DNA from: Plenodomus lindquistii
Taxonomy: Eukaryota > Ascomycota > Dothideomycetes > Pleosporales > Leptosphaeriaceae
DNA length: 64,000 nt
NCBI GenBank assembly: GCA_025504975.1
Contig: JANUWI010000003.1
Coordinates: forward strand, 2,604,001-2,668,000
Direction of reading: 5' to 3'
In this document: positions 1 through 10,952 of the stretch, in pieces
How the letters are laid out: every line of letters begins with the position of its first letter
Numbering within the stretch: position 1 is the stretch's first letter
The notes under the pieces: generated by a model
Databases searched by the model: none
Told to the model about the DNA's origin: nothing
What the model saw: only the letters and a program-made list of their open reading frames with translations
Program-made: the position numbers and the translations under genes

Positions 1-348
1 TTTTGGCGAGATAGGCGAAGAGGACTCCACAGATGATGCTTCGGTAAGCATCGTGTCCCTCGAAGCTTGCGAAGAAGCACGAGAGCGTGTGGATACGCTG
101 TGGTCGGAGTCTTCCGCTGAAGAGTTGCTCAACGAAGTCGATGATGAAACGTGCCTCATGGTTGCGATGTCCGGGGCGTTGTAGCTGAGCATGTTGGTTG
201 TTGATACTAGGGCCATGGGCAGAGAGATCTTGGACCGGTCAATCTGCTGAAATGGAGTCCTCACGCTCTGGCTACGTGTCGGCGACGTAGGCTCCTTCGG
301 CACATCTGACCGCTTCATGCGTTTAGTGACAGCACGAGCGAGCGACAT
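1..348 (-). CDS. Conserved fungal protein, N-terminal part only (runs off left edge)
   Basis: An open frame of exactly 116 codons runs leftward from an ATG at 348 to the window edge with no stop. It begins MSLARAVTKRMKRSD, and a central stretch reads KISLPMALVSTTNMLSYNAPDI. The rest is Ser/Thr-rich and looks intrinsically disordered (repeated SSS, SRASSQASRD). My recollection is that filamentous ascomycetes carry a conserved protein of unknown function with a very similar start, but I cannot name it. The opposite strand is also open from 2 to 184 and gives an acidic peptide; I treat that as a shadow because the minus-strand frame has a proper start and family-like sequence. The C-terminus lies outside the window, so domain content is unknown. 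Confidence 0.72.
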   Translation of the reverse strand, partial: MSLARAVTKRMKRSDVPKEPTSPTRSQSVRTPFQQIDRSKISLPMALVSTTNMLSYNAPDIATMRHVSSSTSLSNSSAEDSDHSVSTRSRASSQASRDTMLTEASSVESSSPISPK

Positions 349-2495
349 GATGGCTTAATTCGAAGATTGATTTAAGAGGATTGCAGAAAAGGGTCCAGCG
401 GTCGGTTCTAGGGCCGGTAATTCTAGGAAGGACTGTAGTTGGCTGCTTATCGGGCGTCCTGCACGTTGGTGGGGCACTGCCGAGGGTAAACTGATTCCAG
501 AAGGCACGAGGACAGAACACGTCGATACGTGTTGACTAGTGTGCCTGGCGTGCGTTTGTCGTCTGCGAAGAGAAAGGGCTCGGAAGGGATCACGCTGTAC
601 ACTGCGAGACACTGAGTCGGGGATGTGTGCGCCGTAGGCGTAAAACTGATGTCCTGATTTGGAATTTTTCTGGTAGTACCAAGGTCGCAGTAAAAGCCCG
701 GCTTATCCAACAGAATTCCAGAAAAACGGCAGTGTTAGAACAAGGTCCTTTGTTACAGGTTGGAGTTCTTTTGTTGATGCTGAGCTCGCAGCGTGTCGTT
801 GGCGGTAGTGATAATGAACGGTGGTTTGTGAATGAAGATCGTCTGTCGAAGAGAGTGTAGAGACCAGCTGTGGTAAAGAGCGTACACCAGGTCGCGATCA
901 AGGAGTGAGTGAATGCCTGGGGAGCAAACGACGTGGAACGAACGATGGAAGGGAGGAGGGCCTGGCAGAAAAGGGCGATGCCCCCAGTGAGCATGCCTTG
1001 AAAAGCCTGACACCCTGGTAGCGATGGGCTAGACACGCCGCGTTGACATGTCTCCCAAAGATTGGACCTTGGTACAGGAGCGGCCGGGGGGGGCTAGGAA
1101 CAAGCACCGGCCAGCGAACCGCATCGCGTATCGACTCCCATCCACACGCCGAAACGGCCAGACACAGTTTAGCGGAGTCCTGTATTTTGCTGCCCTGGCG
1201 AATGGGCGTAGCACGCTCCAGCTAGATTTTGCCGCCCGCGTCGCAGATTGAGCTGGGGTTGGCTGTTTGCACGGATTCCGCTACGCTCGTTGAGTGCACT
1301 TGCGCACTGGTCGTTTCAACAATCCAGAATCATAACCCACAGCGGACGGACTGCCGCCTGTCCAAGATTCTCAGCTAGATGAAGCGGGCTCCATCTCATC
1401 TCGTGACACGGCATTTGCATGTTGATATTGCAGCTGAAAAGCATTGAGCCAGCCAGCATCAGACTTGCTGAATGCTGGTCGCACGGCATCAGCAGTGAGC
1501 ACGCTGTCGACATCTGTCAGGCACCGTGGCACCGTTCGAGGACTGCTTTTTGTGCCTAATCCCCAATGCAGACACCCTGCACTTTGCAACCCTGTCTAGA
1601 GGCGCCAAAAGCAGGCCGCTCACTCGACCGACGACGTGTGCCTTGCAGTCGCGCGCATGGCCTCATTTGGAAGGATGTGATGCTGTATCAGGTCGGCGCA
1701 TAAGCTTTCGCACCCTCGTCGTTACACGTCGTCGCCGCCTTACTATGTACGTCGCTGCGGTTTCGAAACATTTTTGCAGGCGCTGACTGGCGAGGTGTGA
1801 TGATCTTGCATGGTCCAGGCCTGACGCCGTTGGACGTCGCTGCTTAAGGTTCCACTTTTCAACGCGCGCGTTCGTGTTCGGCCCAGTCCCGTTGATCGGC
1901 CGCTTGTCGTTGCTGTCAGTGTGCAGTTCGCGTGTGGTGCGGGGGACCGTATTGAGCGACTTTTGACGAGGTCGAGTACAATCCCTTCGTCAGAGTGGCA
2001 GAAGAGTTGCAAAGTCATGATTCGCAATAAGTGAGACAATGGAGTCGCTCCACCGTCGAGATGAAGGGAGATGAGGTAAGCAAGGGCGTGGCACGGCGAA
2101 AATGATGCGCGGAATATTTGTGAAACAGTGTGTGGGCGACTGAATCGCAATTGCCGTGGGGAAATCCGCCTTGCTTTGTTTGATGCCTCAGACAAGCCGC
2201 GAGTTGGTGCTTGACAGCTTTGGCATGTGAGGTCGATCTGTGCAGAGGTGCATTCGATTATGGCTGTAAAACGTGCGGCGTGTGAGCATTGAATTGTGTT
2301 CGCCCACGAGACGAACAAACTTTCCACGTCCACCAGGGCCATCACCACACCACAATCATGGGGAAGCCTAAACTTCTGAATCAGGGGACCACCACCACCG
2401 AATCATCGGAAATGGAAGGCGTTGCGGTCCACCCCGGGCGACCATCATATGTACTGCTACTTCTGGTACATTCGTCATGCATGGGTATCTCGGTC
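349..2495. other. Intergenic, 2.1 kb, no gene supported
   Basis: The stretch lies between the start of the left-edge gene and the stop of PWP1. Open frames of 60-200 codons occur on both strands, but most start at non-ATG codons, have no recognisable domain and lack usable splice signals. It presumably holds the promoter and leader of the left-edge gene and the 3' UTR of PWP1. Confidence 0.5.
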
Positions 2496-4182
2496 TTATT
2501 CCTCCATGGATTCCCACCCCTTCTCTCCACCATCGTCTTCCTCGTCACCACTCTCGCCCTCTTCACTGTCAGAGTCGGTGTCAGGCTCGTCGAGCCCAAT
2601 GAGGCGTTCCTTTCCATCCCCCTTGATCGCTGGAACCTTACTGGCGAACGCGGCACGCACCGCAGCGTTGGTGCTTGTGTCCCAGATCTGCACGGCGCCT
2701 TTGCTGCCTGCGATGGCTAAGCGGAAACCTACTTCCTTATCAGGTGCAAAGGATGTCGAGAACACTCGGCCAACGCCGAGATCTCGAGACACCACCATGC
2801 TTGGACCGCTCTCTTGTATGTTCCAGAGCTTAACCTGCTTGTCTGTTGAGCCTGTGACGAGGAAACCTGGTATTATAGGGTTGATGTCAAACGACGAGAT
2901 AGACTCGTCATGGGCTTGGAGTACCCATACTGGCTTTGACGCAGAGGGATCCTTTGGCGCGTTGCGAGTATCGTGATAATGTATCATACCGTTCTCGGTA
3001 GACACCTGTCACAGTCAGAGGACGCTTCTCCGGAGGAAAGTTGTAGTACTCACATAAAAATAGTTTGGATCGTGAGGGTTCCAGCGAACAGTTTCGACAT
3101 CACTCTCGACACCCCATCGCGGTGCCTTTGCGTCGGGAGCACGCATATCAGCAGCCACCACGGTCCGATCGTAACTTCCACTGAGCAGCGCTGTTGACTC
3201 TACAGGGTGCCATGCCACGGAGCAGACCTTGTCCGTGTGATATGTGTACGATTTGGCGCACTTGGTCGTGTTCAGATCCCACAGTTTGATGGTCTTGTCT
3301 GCTGAGGAGGAGGCGAGTAAGTTACGGTGGTGACGGTTGGCTGCGAGGGACAGAACAGAGTCGACGTGGAATTCGTCATTGGCCTTTTTCGATTTCTTCT
3401 TCTTCTTCTTTGGTTTGTCTGCATTTGCAGCATCTTCGGCGCCTTGGCCCAAGACAGCGTCTGGATACATGCTGTCCACAACGTCGAGGTTCCAGATCTC
3501 AATATCCGGGTCCATGGTGCCGATTGCGACGTAGTTGCCCTTGCCTTCGCTTGAGCCAACAGACTTGCCAACGGGTAGATCCAGCCATTCGACGGCGAGC
3601 GGGATGGCGGGCAACATGATGTCGTGGTGTACGTAGAGGTTGTCGTCCTCGTCCTCGTAGACGTAGACTTCCAGATGCGCGACGTCGTCTTCTATCCGTC
3701 CGGCCAGGACGAGGTTGTCCGTGGCCAAGATCTGCAGTTCTTCTCGCTCCTCGTCATCGTCCTCGTCTCCGCCCTGCATTGTGATGTAGGGGTCGTCCTC
3801 GTCGTTCTCGTGGAAGACCAAGTTCTTGACGTTTCCAAACATGGCCATGGTGTCGCCCTGGTCCTCTGCAACGTCATCGTCGTAGTGTTCGAGGTCGTAT
3901 TCCTTGAGGTCGTCGTCGATGTCCCTGTGTGAATCAGTACGAGCCGGCGCAAAAGATGCAATCGACCCACTCGTCATCCTTTGCTTTTGACTTGTTGGAG
4001 GATGTGCCGTTTCTGACTTTAGCCTCTTCCTGCGCCTCTTCGAGATCTTCCTTTGCATCCTCGAGTTGCAGATTCGCCAGTTTGGAGATGCGCTCGTACT
4101 CGTCCTCGTCGAACTGATATCTGGAGGGGAAGGGCGCCGCAAAGCCGCGCGGCACCCACGTTGTCGCTGTGATCATAGACAT
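2496..4182 (-). CDS. PWP1: PWP1-like WD40 ribosome-biogenesis protein
   Basis: Three exons (4182-3971, 3924-3054, 3005-2496) join to 530 aa. The introns are 3925-3970 and 3006-3053, both GT-AG, the second with a consensus GTGAGT donor. The N-terminus MSMITATTWVPRGFA is typical of Pwp1. An acidic linker follows, then WD40 repeats with recognisable blades (SSSADKTIKLWDL, SGSYDRTVVAADMR, TGSTDKQVKLWNI). A Lys-rich insert sits mid-protein and the C-terminal tail is acidic. Pwp1 is a nucleolar protein needed for 25S/5.8S rRNA maturation in 60S assembly. The start codon lies 171 bp from that of PRP16 on the other strand, so the two probably share a promoter. The protein is somewhat shorter than the yeast one (about 576 aa). 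Confidence 0.93.
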
Positions 4183-4353
4183 GGTGTGGAGTGGGTAGAT
4201 GTGTAGGCGCAGTGAAGCCTTGCTTTTGGGCGGGGACTAGATGGTGAAGTTCAAAATAATTTTGGCGGGCCCCACTGCGACTGGCTGAGCGCTCCCCATG
4301 TCTGACGACAATTGCGGACCTCCGAGCAGAAACACCGCACCACGCCCGCCATC

Positions 4354-7299
4354 ATGGAGAGAGGACACAGCCCGAAGCGGCGCAAGATAGACGCAGACGA
4401 ATACTCCATCGCGCCCCGCCCCAAATTCCGCAAGCCAAATCAACCACGCGACTCGGCGCCCTCTTCTCGAGCGCATACGCCGAGACTACACGACAATGGC
4501 GCCAATGGCCCCCAAAAGCCCTTCACTGGGCCAGAGCCGCTGGTGGACGACTTCGACTCGATGGCGCTGGACCGCGACTGGTATGGAGGCGAGGAGAACG
4601 GGCACACCTTTGGCGACGACACGCACAACCCCTTTGGCGGCGCCGACAGCACATGGCAGGACGCTCAGCGAGAGGCTGCCTTGACCGAGAAGAAGCAGAA
4701 CAACCGTGCGAGCATGCGGGCGCAGCAGAAGCAAAAAGATGTCGATGCGTGGGAAACGAATCGGATGCTGCAGTCTGGCGTGGCCCAGCGACGGACCTTT
4801 GACGACGACTTCGACGACGACGACGAGGGTATGCGCGTGCATATCCTGGTCCACGACCTCAAGCCGCCGTTTTTGGACGGCAAGACGGTCTTCACCAAGC
4901 AGATTGACCCAGTGCCAGCTGTACGCGACCCACAGAGCGACATGGCCGTCTTCAGCCGTCGAGGCAGTCGCGTGGTCAAGGAGAAGAGGCAGCAGAAAGA
5001 GCGGCAAAAGCACGCCCAAGAAGCTACCAGCGCCAAGGGAACCACCCTGGGAAACATCATGGGCGTCAAGGAAGATGATGCCGACAGTGCAGCTCCTATG
5101 CCTGAAGAAGAGGAGAAGCAAGGTGGAAGCAAGTTTGCACAGCATCTGAGTAAACAGGAAGGCGCCAGCGCTTTCAGTAAGAGCAAAACACTGAGGGAAC
5201 AGAGGCAATACCTCCCAGCCTTTGCTGTGCGTGAGGATCTGCTGCGTGTGATACGAGACAACCAGGTCGTCATCGTCGTGGGTCAGACTGGTTCTGGAAA
5301 GACGACCCAGTTGACGCAATTCCTGTTCGAAGACGGATACGCGAAGCAAGGTCTCATTGGCTGCACACAGCCCCGTCGAGTGGCTGCGATGAGTGTGGCC
5401 AAACGTGTGAGCGAAGAGATGGAAGTCAGACTAGGAGGCCAGGTGGGCTATGCCATCCGTTTTGAAGACTGCACCAGCAAAGAGACCAAGATCAAGTACA
5501 TGACTGACGGTGTCTTGCTTCGAGAGTCTCTAGTCGAGCCCGATCTGGACAAGTACTCGTGTATCATCATGGACGAAGCCCACGAAAGAGCACTGAACAC
5601 CGATGTGCTCATGGGTCTACTCAAAAAGGTTCTGGCGCGGAGGAGAGACCTAAAGCTCATTGTCACATCAGCTACAATGAACTCTGAGCGGTTCTCGCGT
5701 TTCTACGGCGGGGCTCCCGAGTTCATCATCCCTGGGCGCACATTCCCAGTGGACATCCAGTACTCCCGGTCACCATGTGAGGATTATGTCGACAGTGCTG
5801 TCAAGCAAGTCCTTGCCATTCACGTGTCTCAGGGTCCCGGTGATATTCTAGTCTTCATGACTGGCCAAGAAGACATTGAGATAACATGTGAGCTTGTTGC
5901 TGAACGGCTGAAGCTGCTCAACGACCCACCAAAGCTTAGTATTCTACCAATCTACAGTCAGATGCCTGCAGATCTTCAAGCCAAGATCTTCGAACGCGCT
6001 GCGCCTGGCGTTCGCAAGGTAATAGTCGCAACCAATATTGCGGAGACTAGTCTGACGGTCGATGGCATCATGTACGTCGTCGACGCCGGCTTCTCCAAAC
6101 TTAAAGTCTACAACCCAAAGATGGGTATGGACACGCTCCAAATTACGCCCATATCACAAGCCAACGCCTCTCAACGAGCTGGTCGCGCTGGCCGTACAGG
6201 GCCTGGCAAGTGTTTCCATCTGTACACGGAGCGAGCCTTCCGCGACGAATTCTACATCCAGACCATTCCCGAAATCCAACGTACAAATCTTGCAAACACT
6301 GTCCTCCTGCTAAAGTCTCTGGGCGTTCGCGACCTCCTTGACTTTGACTTTATGGATCCACCTCCCCAAGACACAATCACGACCTCTCTATTCGACCTCT
6401 GGGCCCTCGGCGCCCTCGACAACATTGGTAATCTCACACCCCTCGGCCGCACCATGACAGCCTTCCCCATGGACCCATCCCTTGCCAAGCTAGTCATCAC
6501 CGCTGTGGAGTACGGCTGCTCCGAGGAAATGCTGACAATCGTTGCCATGCTATCTGTCCCCAGCGTCTTCTACCGCCCCAAAGAACGCCAGGAAGAATCC
6601 GACGCAGCTCGAGAAAAGTTCTTCGTACCAGAAAGTGACCATCTTACTCTACTCCACGTATACACACAGTGGAAAGTCAACGGCTACAGCGACAGCTGGT
6701 GTCTACGCCACTTCCTGCACCCCAAAGCCCTACGCCGAGGCAAGGAAATCCGGGACCAAATCAAAGACATCATGGAAAAGCAAAAGATGAGCCTCGTATC
6801 CTGTGGAACGGACTGGGACATTCTCCGAAAGTGCATTTGCTCAGGGTACTACCACCAAGCCGCAAAAGTCAAGGGCATAGGCGAGTACATCAACCTCCGC
6901 ACATCCGTAACCATTCAACTCCATCCTACCTCTGCACTCTACGGTCTCGGATACCTGCCCGACTACGTCGTGTACCACGAACTCATTCTCACGAGTAAAG
7001 AGTACATGAGTTGTGTGACGAGCGTGGATCCGCATTGGCTTGCAGATCTCGGCGCGGTCTTTTACAGTATCAAAGAGAAGGGGTACTCTGCGCGGGATAA
7101 GAGGGTCGTGGAGACGGAATTCAATCGTAAAGCAGAGTTGGAGGCGAAAATGGCAGTGGACAAAGAGGCCGAGGAGCGTCGACTTAGAGATGAAGAGGCT
7201 GGGCCGTTGGTGAAGAAAACAGTGCTGAAGAAGGTTGTGGAAGAAGATGGAGATGGGGTGGTGAAACGGCCTATGAAGAAGAAGTTTGGACGGCGGTAG
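4354..7299 (+). CDS. PRP16: DEAH-box pre-mRNA splicing helicase PRP16 (DHX38)
   Basis: A single exon of 981 aa. The frame is open further upstream only from a TTG at 4312; the first ATG, 4354, is in good context and starts MERGHSPKRRKI. After a charged, disordered N-terminus come Walker A GQTGSGKTTQ (about residue 310), DEAH (407), SAT (439) and QRAGRAGR (607). The HA2/OB region follows. The C-terminal region (SCGTDWDILRKCICSGYYHQ, then DPHWLADLGAVFYSIKEKG) resembles Prp16/DHX38 rather than Prp2, Prp22 or Prp43. Prp16 remodels the spliceosome between the two catalytic steps, promoting release of Cwc25 and Yju2. The tail is Lys/Arg-rich. The gene is divergent from PWP1. Confidence 0.95.
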   Translation: MERGHSPKRRKIDADEYSIAPRPKFRKPNQPRDSAPSSRAHTPRLHDNGANGPQKPFTGPEPLVDDFDSMALDRDWYGGEENGHTFGDDTHNPFGGADSTWQDAQREAALTEKKQNNRASMRAQQKQKDVDAWETNRMLQSGVAQRRTFDDDFDDDDEGMRVHILVHDLKPPFLDGKTVFTKQIDPVPAVRDPQSDMAVFSRRGSRVVKEKRQQKERQKHAQEATSAKGTTLGNIMGVKEDDADSAAPMPEEEEKQGGSKFAQHLSKQEGASAFSKSKTLREQRQYLPAFAVREDLLRVIRDNQVVIVVGQTGSGKTTQLTQFLFEDGYAKQGLIGCTQPRRVAAMSVAKRVSEEMEVRLGGQVGYAIRFEDCTSKETKIKYMTDGVLLRESLVEPDLDKYSCIIMDEAHERALNTDVLMGLLKKVLARRRDLKLIVTSATMNSERFSRFYGGAPEFIIPGRTFPVDIQYSRSPCEDYVDSAVKQVLAIHVSQGPGDILVFMTGQEDIEITCELVAERLKLLNDPPKLSILPIYSQMPADLQAKIFERAAPGVRKVIVATNIAETSLTVDGIMYVVDAGFSKLKVYNPKMGMDTLQITPISQANASQRAGRAGRTGPGKCFHLYTERAFRDEFYIQTIPEIQRTNLANTVLLLKSLGVRDLLDFDFMDPPPQDTITTSLFDLWALGALDNIGNLTPLGRTMTAFPMDPSLAKLVITAVEYGCSEEMLTIVAMLSVPSVFYRPKERQEESDAAREKFFVPESDHLTLLHVYTQWKVNGYSDSWCLRHFLHPKALRRGKEIRDQIKDIMEKQKMSLVSCGTDWDILRKCICSGYYHQAAKVKGIGEYINLRTSVTIQLHPTSALYGLGYLPDYVVYHELILTSKEYMSCVTSVDPHWLADLGAVFYSIKEKGYSARDKRVVETEFNRKAELEAKMAVDKEAEERRLRDEEAGPLVKKTVLKKVVEEDGDGVVKRPMKKKFGRR

Positions 7300-7427
7300 T
7301 AGTGAAATCGTCGGTTGAATAACAACGAATGATATCTAATCAAAATCATATTCTTCCAACAGCTTTTCTACCATATACTCGACTATCCCAATATCTACAC
7401 CACAGCCCCTCCCCATGGTCCCCTTCC

Positions 7428-7850
7428 TCAAGTACACGAAGCAAACTTATTTCCCATGGGAAAACACACATTCCCATACTTGCCACAATCTGCATTCTAC
7501 ACGTACACACACACATCACTCGTTAGCTCTCCTGTCCACATCCACATCCACTCTCGCTCAAAGTGAAAGCGATCGGTGTATACTATACGTACAGGAAGAC
7601 AGCGCGATTGCACGGTATCGCCGCCGTCAAAGTCGACGCAGATTGAGAAGAGGCCGTTGCCGCCGCCGTTGGGGATACAGGCCTGGTACGTGTGGGTGTT
7701 AGAATGACGTGGTAGGATGGGGTGGAGGACTCGTGATATGGGAGCGATGGGGTGGGGTGAAATGAGAAGAGGGGGAATACGCACGTATTTCGCAGCGAGG
7801 GAGAGGGATGCGCAGTATAGGAGTAGTGTGGTGGTGAGGTGGATATGCAT
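7428..7850 (-). CDS. Small secreted six-cysteine protein, SSP-A
   Basis: Three exons (7850-7785, 7682-7593, 7496-7428) encode 74 aa. The introns are 7683-7784 and 7497-7592. The first has a GTGCGT donor. The second has a strong GTACGT donor and an exact GCTAAC branch site. Exon 1 encodes a signal peptide (MHIHLTTTLLLYCASLSLAA, predicted cleavage after residue 20). The mature part has exactly six cysteines, at 24, 37, 50, 56, 63 and 73, suggesting three disulfides. It is Gly-rich around GGGNGLF. Both introns are phase 0. Intron 1 interrupts one residue before the first mature Cys and intron 2 two residues after the third. The same layout occurs in SSP-B at 20845-21317. No known family was recognised; an apoplastic effector-like or antimicrobial role is only inference. 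Without splicing the frame runs through both introns and stops at the second acceptor TAG. Confidence 0.75.
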
Positions 7851-7977
7851 GGTTGTTTGTTTTTCGTTGGGAAGTGGAAATGATGGGGTATGCCGTATCA
7901 GGGGCAGGCAGATATAAAAGCTGATGGTGATTCTGGATGTGTAGACCACGATTCCAGGTGACTGTGGAGATGATATC

Positions 7978-7987
7978 TTTATATATA
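7978..7987 (-). promoter_or_regulatory. Candidate TATA box of SSP-A
   Basis: Read on the minus strand this is TATATATAAA, about 128 nt upstream of the SSP-A start, with no ATG between. SSP-B has a TATA-like element at a very similar distance from its start. Confidence 0.45.
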
Positions 7988-8049
7988 CCCAACACACATT
8001 CTCACCAACGTGTAAACTTTATCAACGCAAGGTCCACCGCACGATTGAA

Positions 8050-8469
8050 TTACTCTTTGCAAATATCGACACCGCCGGGCTTATAGAGGTAGCTTGTGCT
8101 TACTCTGCTCTCGTACTCGGCGAGATACAAAGTGCTTTCTACAGAAACACCATTGTGAATGCGGTTACTACAATGAACCGTCATGGTATCACATGGCCCC
8201 TCTTCGCATTGACTGTACAATTTGGAGATGGCTAGTTTGCGCATGAAGAAGGACCGAAGAAGGGATCGGCGAATAGTGATGCATATCACACCGAAGATCG
8301 CGGGGGCAAGCATATAACCCAGGGAGGACCTTGGGGTAGGTCGTATGTACATCGGCCCCTTTCTACATTCGGGGGTTTTATATTGCAGCACGGTGATCTT
8401 GAGGGGATATAGTGCTGACGGAACACGTTCGGTACGGTTTGTAGGGAGGAACAAGAGATACATAAGCAC
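8050..8469 (-). CDS. Doubtful orphan ORF, possible membrane or secreted protein
   Basis: An uninterrupted 139-codon frame with an ATG start. The N-terminal third has reasonable codon usage, with many third-position C. A hydrophobic segment lies around residues 53-66 (YMLAPAIFGVICIT), and the C-terminal half holds a short cysteine cluster. I recognise no family and see no convincing introns. It lies between SSP-A (about 200 bp upstream of that gene's start) and the kinase gene, in DNA otherwise empty. It could equally be a chance frame; no function is suggested. Confidence 0.28.
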   Translation of the reverse strand: MLMYLLFLPTNRTERVPSALYPLKITVLQYKTPECRKGPMYIRPTPRSSLGYMLAPAIFGVICITIRRSLLRSFFMRKLAISKLYSQCEEGPCDTMTVHCSNRIHNGVSVESTLYLAEYESRVSTSYLYKPGGVDICKE

Positions 8470-8681
8470 TTGTGGAAGGAATTAACCTTATTCTACTGAA
8501 TCGTTCGTGGATTAGTGGAGATTGTGGTTTGCACTCGCCGGTGCATCAATCACACTTTGTACACTCCGCCTATCATCACGAGTAATGCAATCAACCATGT
8601 TTGGCAAATCAGTGAAAAACATGCATGGATTGAGAGACAAAATATGAAATATCGTCAGATCAGCAATACATAGGTGACCAG

Positions 8682-10084
8682 CTACTTCATAAACGCCCCA
8701 TAGTTCAAAAACGTCCCCGCAGCAGGTCTCGCAGTGCTAGCTCTTGGTGTTGTCGGCCTCTCAACAGCCTTGTCCTGCTTCGCTGCATTGAACTCGACAA
8801 ACGGTGTAGGCTTGACATTCCTTTGATCCTCGGCGTGTGAAGCCTCAGAGTCAGGTGAACGTTCGCGCTTTGTGTTTGTAACGCGGTCGTAGAATTTGGC
8901 GAAGATGCTTGGCTCGCTCATTTTGCGGGCCTTGTTTGGTGTGTGGGCTGGGTAGGGCTCGGTGGTGTTGTGGGTAGCCTTGGTGTTGGTCGTTACTGGA
9001 GGTGCCGCGGCGGTATCCGTGGTAGGCGGTTCATTGCTGTTGGGCATAGCGGTATTGTCGTCCAGCCATCCAGACTTGAGAATGGCTTCTGCTGTTGGTC
9101 TGTCCCCTGGTACAGGGTTCAGTACCCATTGTAAAAACTTGATGTTCTTCTCGTCGACACCCTTCCGCTGCAACTCTTCCCATTGTCCTCCCTCCCGTCC
9201 CAAATTCTCAAGTCCACACCCGTCGTAGTAGTCTACGCTGCCCAGATCGAAATCCTTGGCTATGGCCCTACGGACACTCAGCTCCTTTTGCAAGAACGAG
9301 CTACTTCCCAACAGCAACTCGTCATACATGCCCGATCTGTGAAACGAGGCTTGCGCTTCGAGGAGCTGGCAGTATATCAAGCCCCATGACCAGATATCTG
9401 CGGCTGGTGTGATTTCGCGGCGGAAGTAGACTTCAGGAGCGCGGTATGCGAGGGGCTGTACGGTGCCACGCATAGGGGACATTACGATGCCCAAGTCGCC
9501 GAGTTTGGCGGTGATATCGGGGGTGTCAGAGGTATTGGCGGATGTAGAAGCTGAGGTAGGGAGGGTGAAGTTGCTGAGGAGAATGTTCTCCATTTTGAGA
9601 TCTGAAGGGTTGTTAGTTCGTTGAAAGGGCAGGCGAAAAGAGAAGTGTAAGGCATACCAGCGTAAACCAGCCCTTGTTGATGCACTTCCTGCAGACCCAG
9701 CAGTATCTGTCGCATAATCTGCTTGAGCTCTGCGTCACTGAACTCGCGCTTCCTCCGTGCGTCCCACAGTGTTGTCTGCAACAGCTCGAGCACGAGTTTC
9801 GGAGGATCGCCGTGAGATGTCGGTGGAATACGATCGATCTGTGGACGGATAGCATCGTTGTCTTTGAACAGCTCGTGCATGATCATCTCGTGTTGAAATT
9901 TGGGCCATCCTGGTGCATTGTCGTCGTTGCCAGGCTGCTTGACAATGTAGAGCTTCTCTTGCGTGGCAGCATCGACGGCGATCCAAACGTTAGGCTGGCC
10001 CATGGCTTGCACGAGGAGATATCGTTGGCCATTCTCTCCGACGAGCTCTTTACCCTCGCGCATTTGGATGGTTGTTGTGGCCAT
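8682..10084 (-). CDS. Protein kinase-fold protein with non-RD catalytic loop
   Basis: Two exons (10084-9658, 9601-8682) join to 448 aa; the intron 9602-9657 has a GTATGC donor and CTAAC branch. The start chosen is the first ATG, in a good context (ATGG); the frame is open beyond it only from non-ATG codons. Kinase landmarks are present but altered. No clear Gly-rich loop is seen. A candidate ATP-site Lys lies in YIVKQP. The catalytic loop reads YADLKMEN (Asp143, Lys145 and Asn148 kept; His and Arg of HRD replaced). DLG replaces DFG near residue 178, and APE is at 197-199. A Ser/Thr/Pro-rich tail of about 150 residues follows. It may be an active non-RD kinase or a pseudokinase. Target unknown. 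Confidence 0.8.
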
Positions 10085-10952
10085 CGTGATGGATGGATGA
10101 TACGGCAATAGCTTGTTTGTCTCTGGAATTGTAGGAATAATGATTGACAAAGATGACTCGAGAACGATTCAAGTAATATCCATGCCCTGAAGCAAGTAGT
10201 CCAGGCCTGAGATCGACAGCAAGGAAAGGATGTAGGACCAAGAAGCAGCTGGATCAGAACCAGTTTTAACAACGGACGGCTATCGGCAGGTCAGGGATCT
10301 TAGCACGGGGGATACGTGATGGCAAAGTTATTGGGGCTGCCGCTGGAAGGGTGGCTTGCAACGTTCCGAACTATGACGAACGGTCCCTTGCGCCAGTGGC
10401 TGGTCTTTGCCATTCCCCACAGTAACGGCATTAGAGTTCATTATGTTTGGGCGACCAAAATAGAAATGTACGCGAGTTCACTGCCACAAAGGCAAGCTGC
10501 ATAGCCCTCAGGTGTGGCGCGCGGAGAAGCTTGTTTGTCGTCATCTGTGGTATTGCGCTGCTGGTGTGACACGCGACGAGTATGACGATGTTGGTCCGAG
10601 CACCAGCATCGACAACAAGGCTATCCGCGTCTACAACCCAGGGCATGCCTGCGGGATTGAGTGTCAGGGAAACTTAGCTGGACGTGTCATGTTGCAATAT
10701 TATGGCTTGCTAGACACTGATCGATAGCGTCGTATTAACGATAAACTGGAGCGTAGATATACTATGTTGACCACATATCCAACAGCCATGCACATCTTGA
10801 GCTCATCGCAATCACCCAGCGGCTAAACGCCTAGCCCTCAAGCGTAGCCAAATCCAGAGCAATTTCTCAACCCAAAAGCAACACCAACAATGCGCGCTGA
10901 AAGTGCAATACACCTGAAGAGACCGACCGATTATGCAAGCGTGCTCATGTCC
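10085..10952. other. Intergenic, 0.87 kb, nothing recognised
   Basis: Upstream region of the kinase-like gene and downstream region of the DUF726 gene. A few open frames of 60-70 codons exist but show no domain or coding bias. Confidence 0.5.

Noticed and set aside
2..184. Plus-strand open frame giving an acidic 60-residue C-terminus
   Set aside because: The minus strand over the same bases has a proper ATG start and family-like sequence; the acidic reading is its mirror.
1743..2348. 201-codon minus-strand open frame
   Set aside because: Starts near the PWP1 stop region, has no domain or splice support and no coding character.
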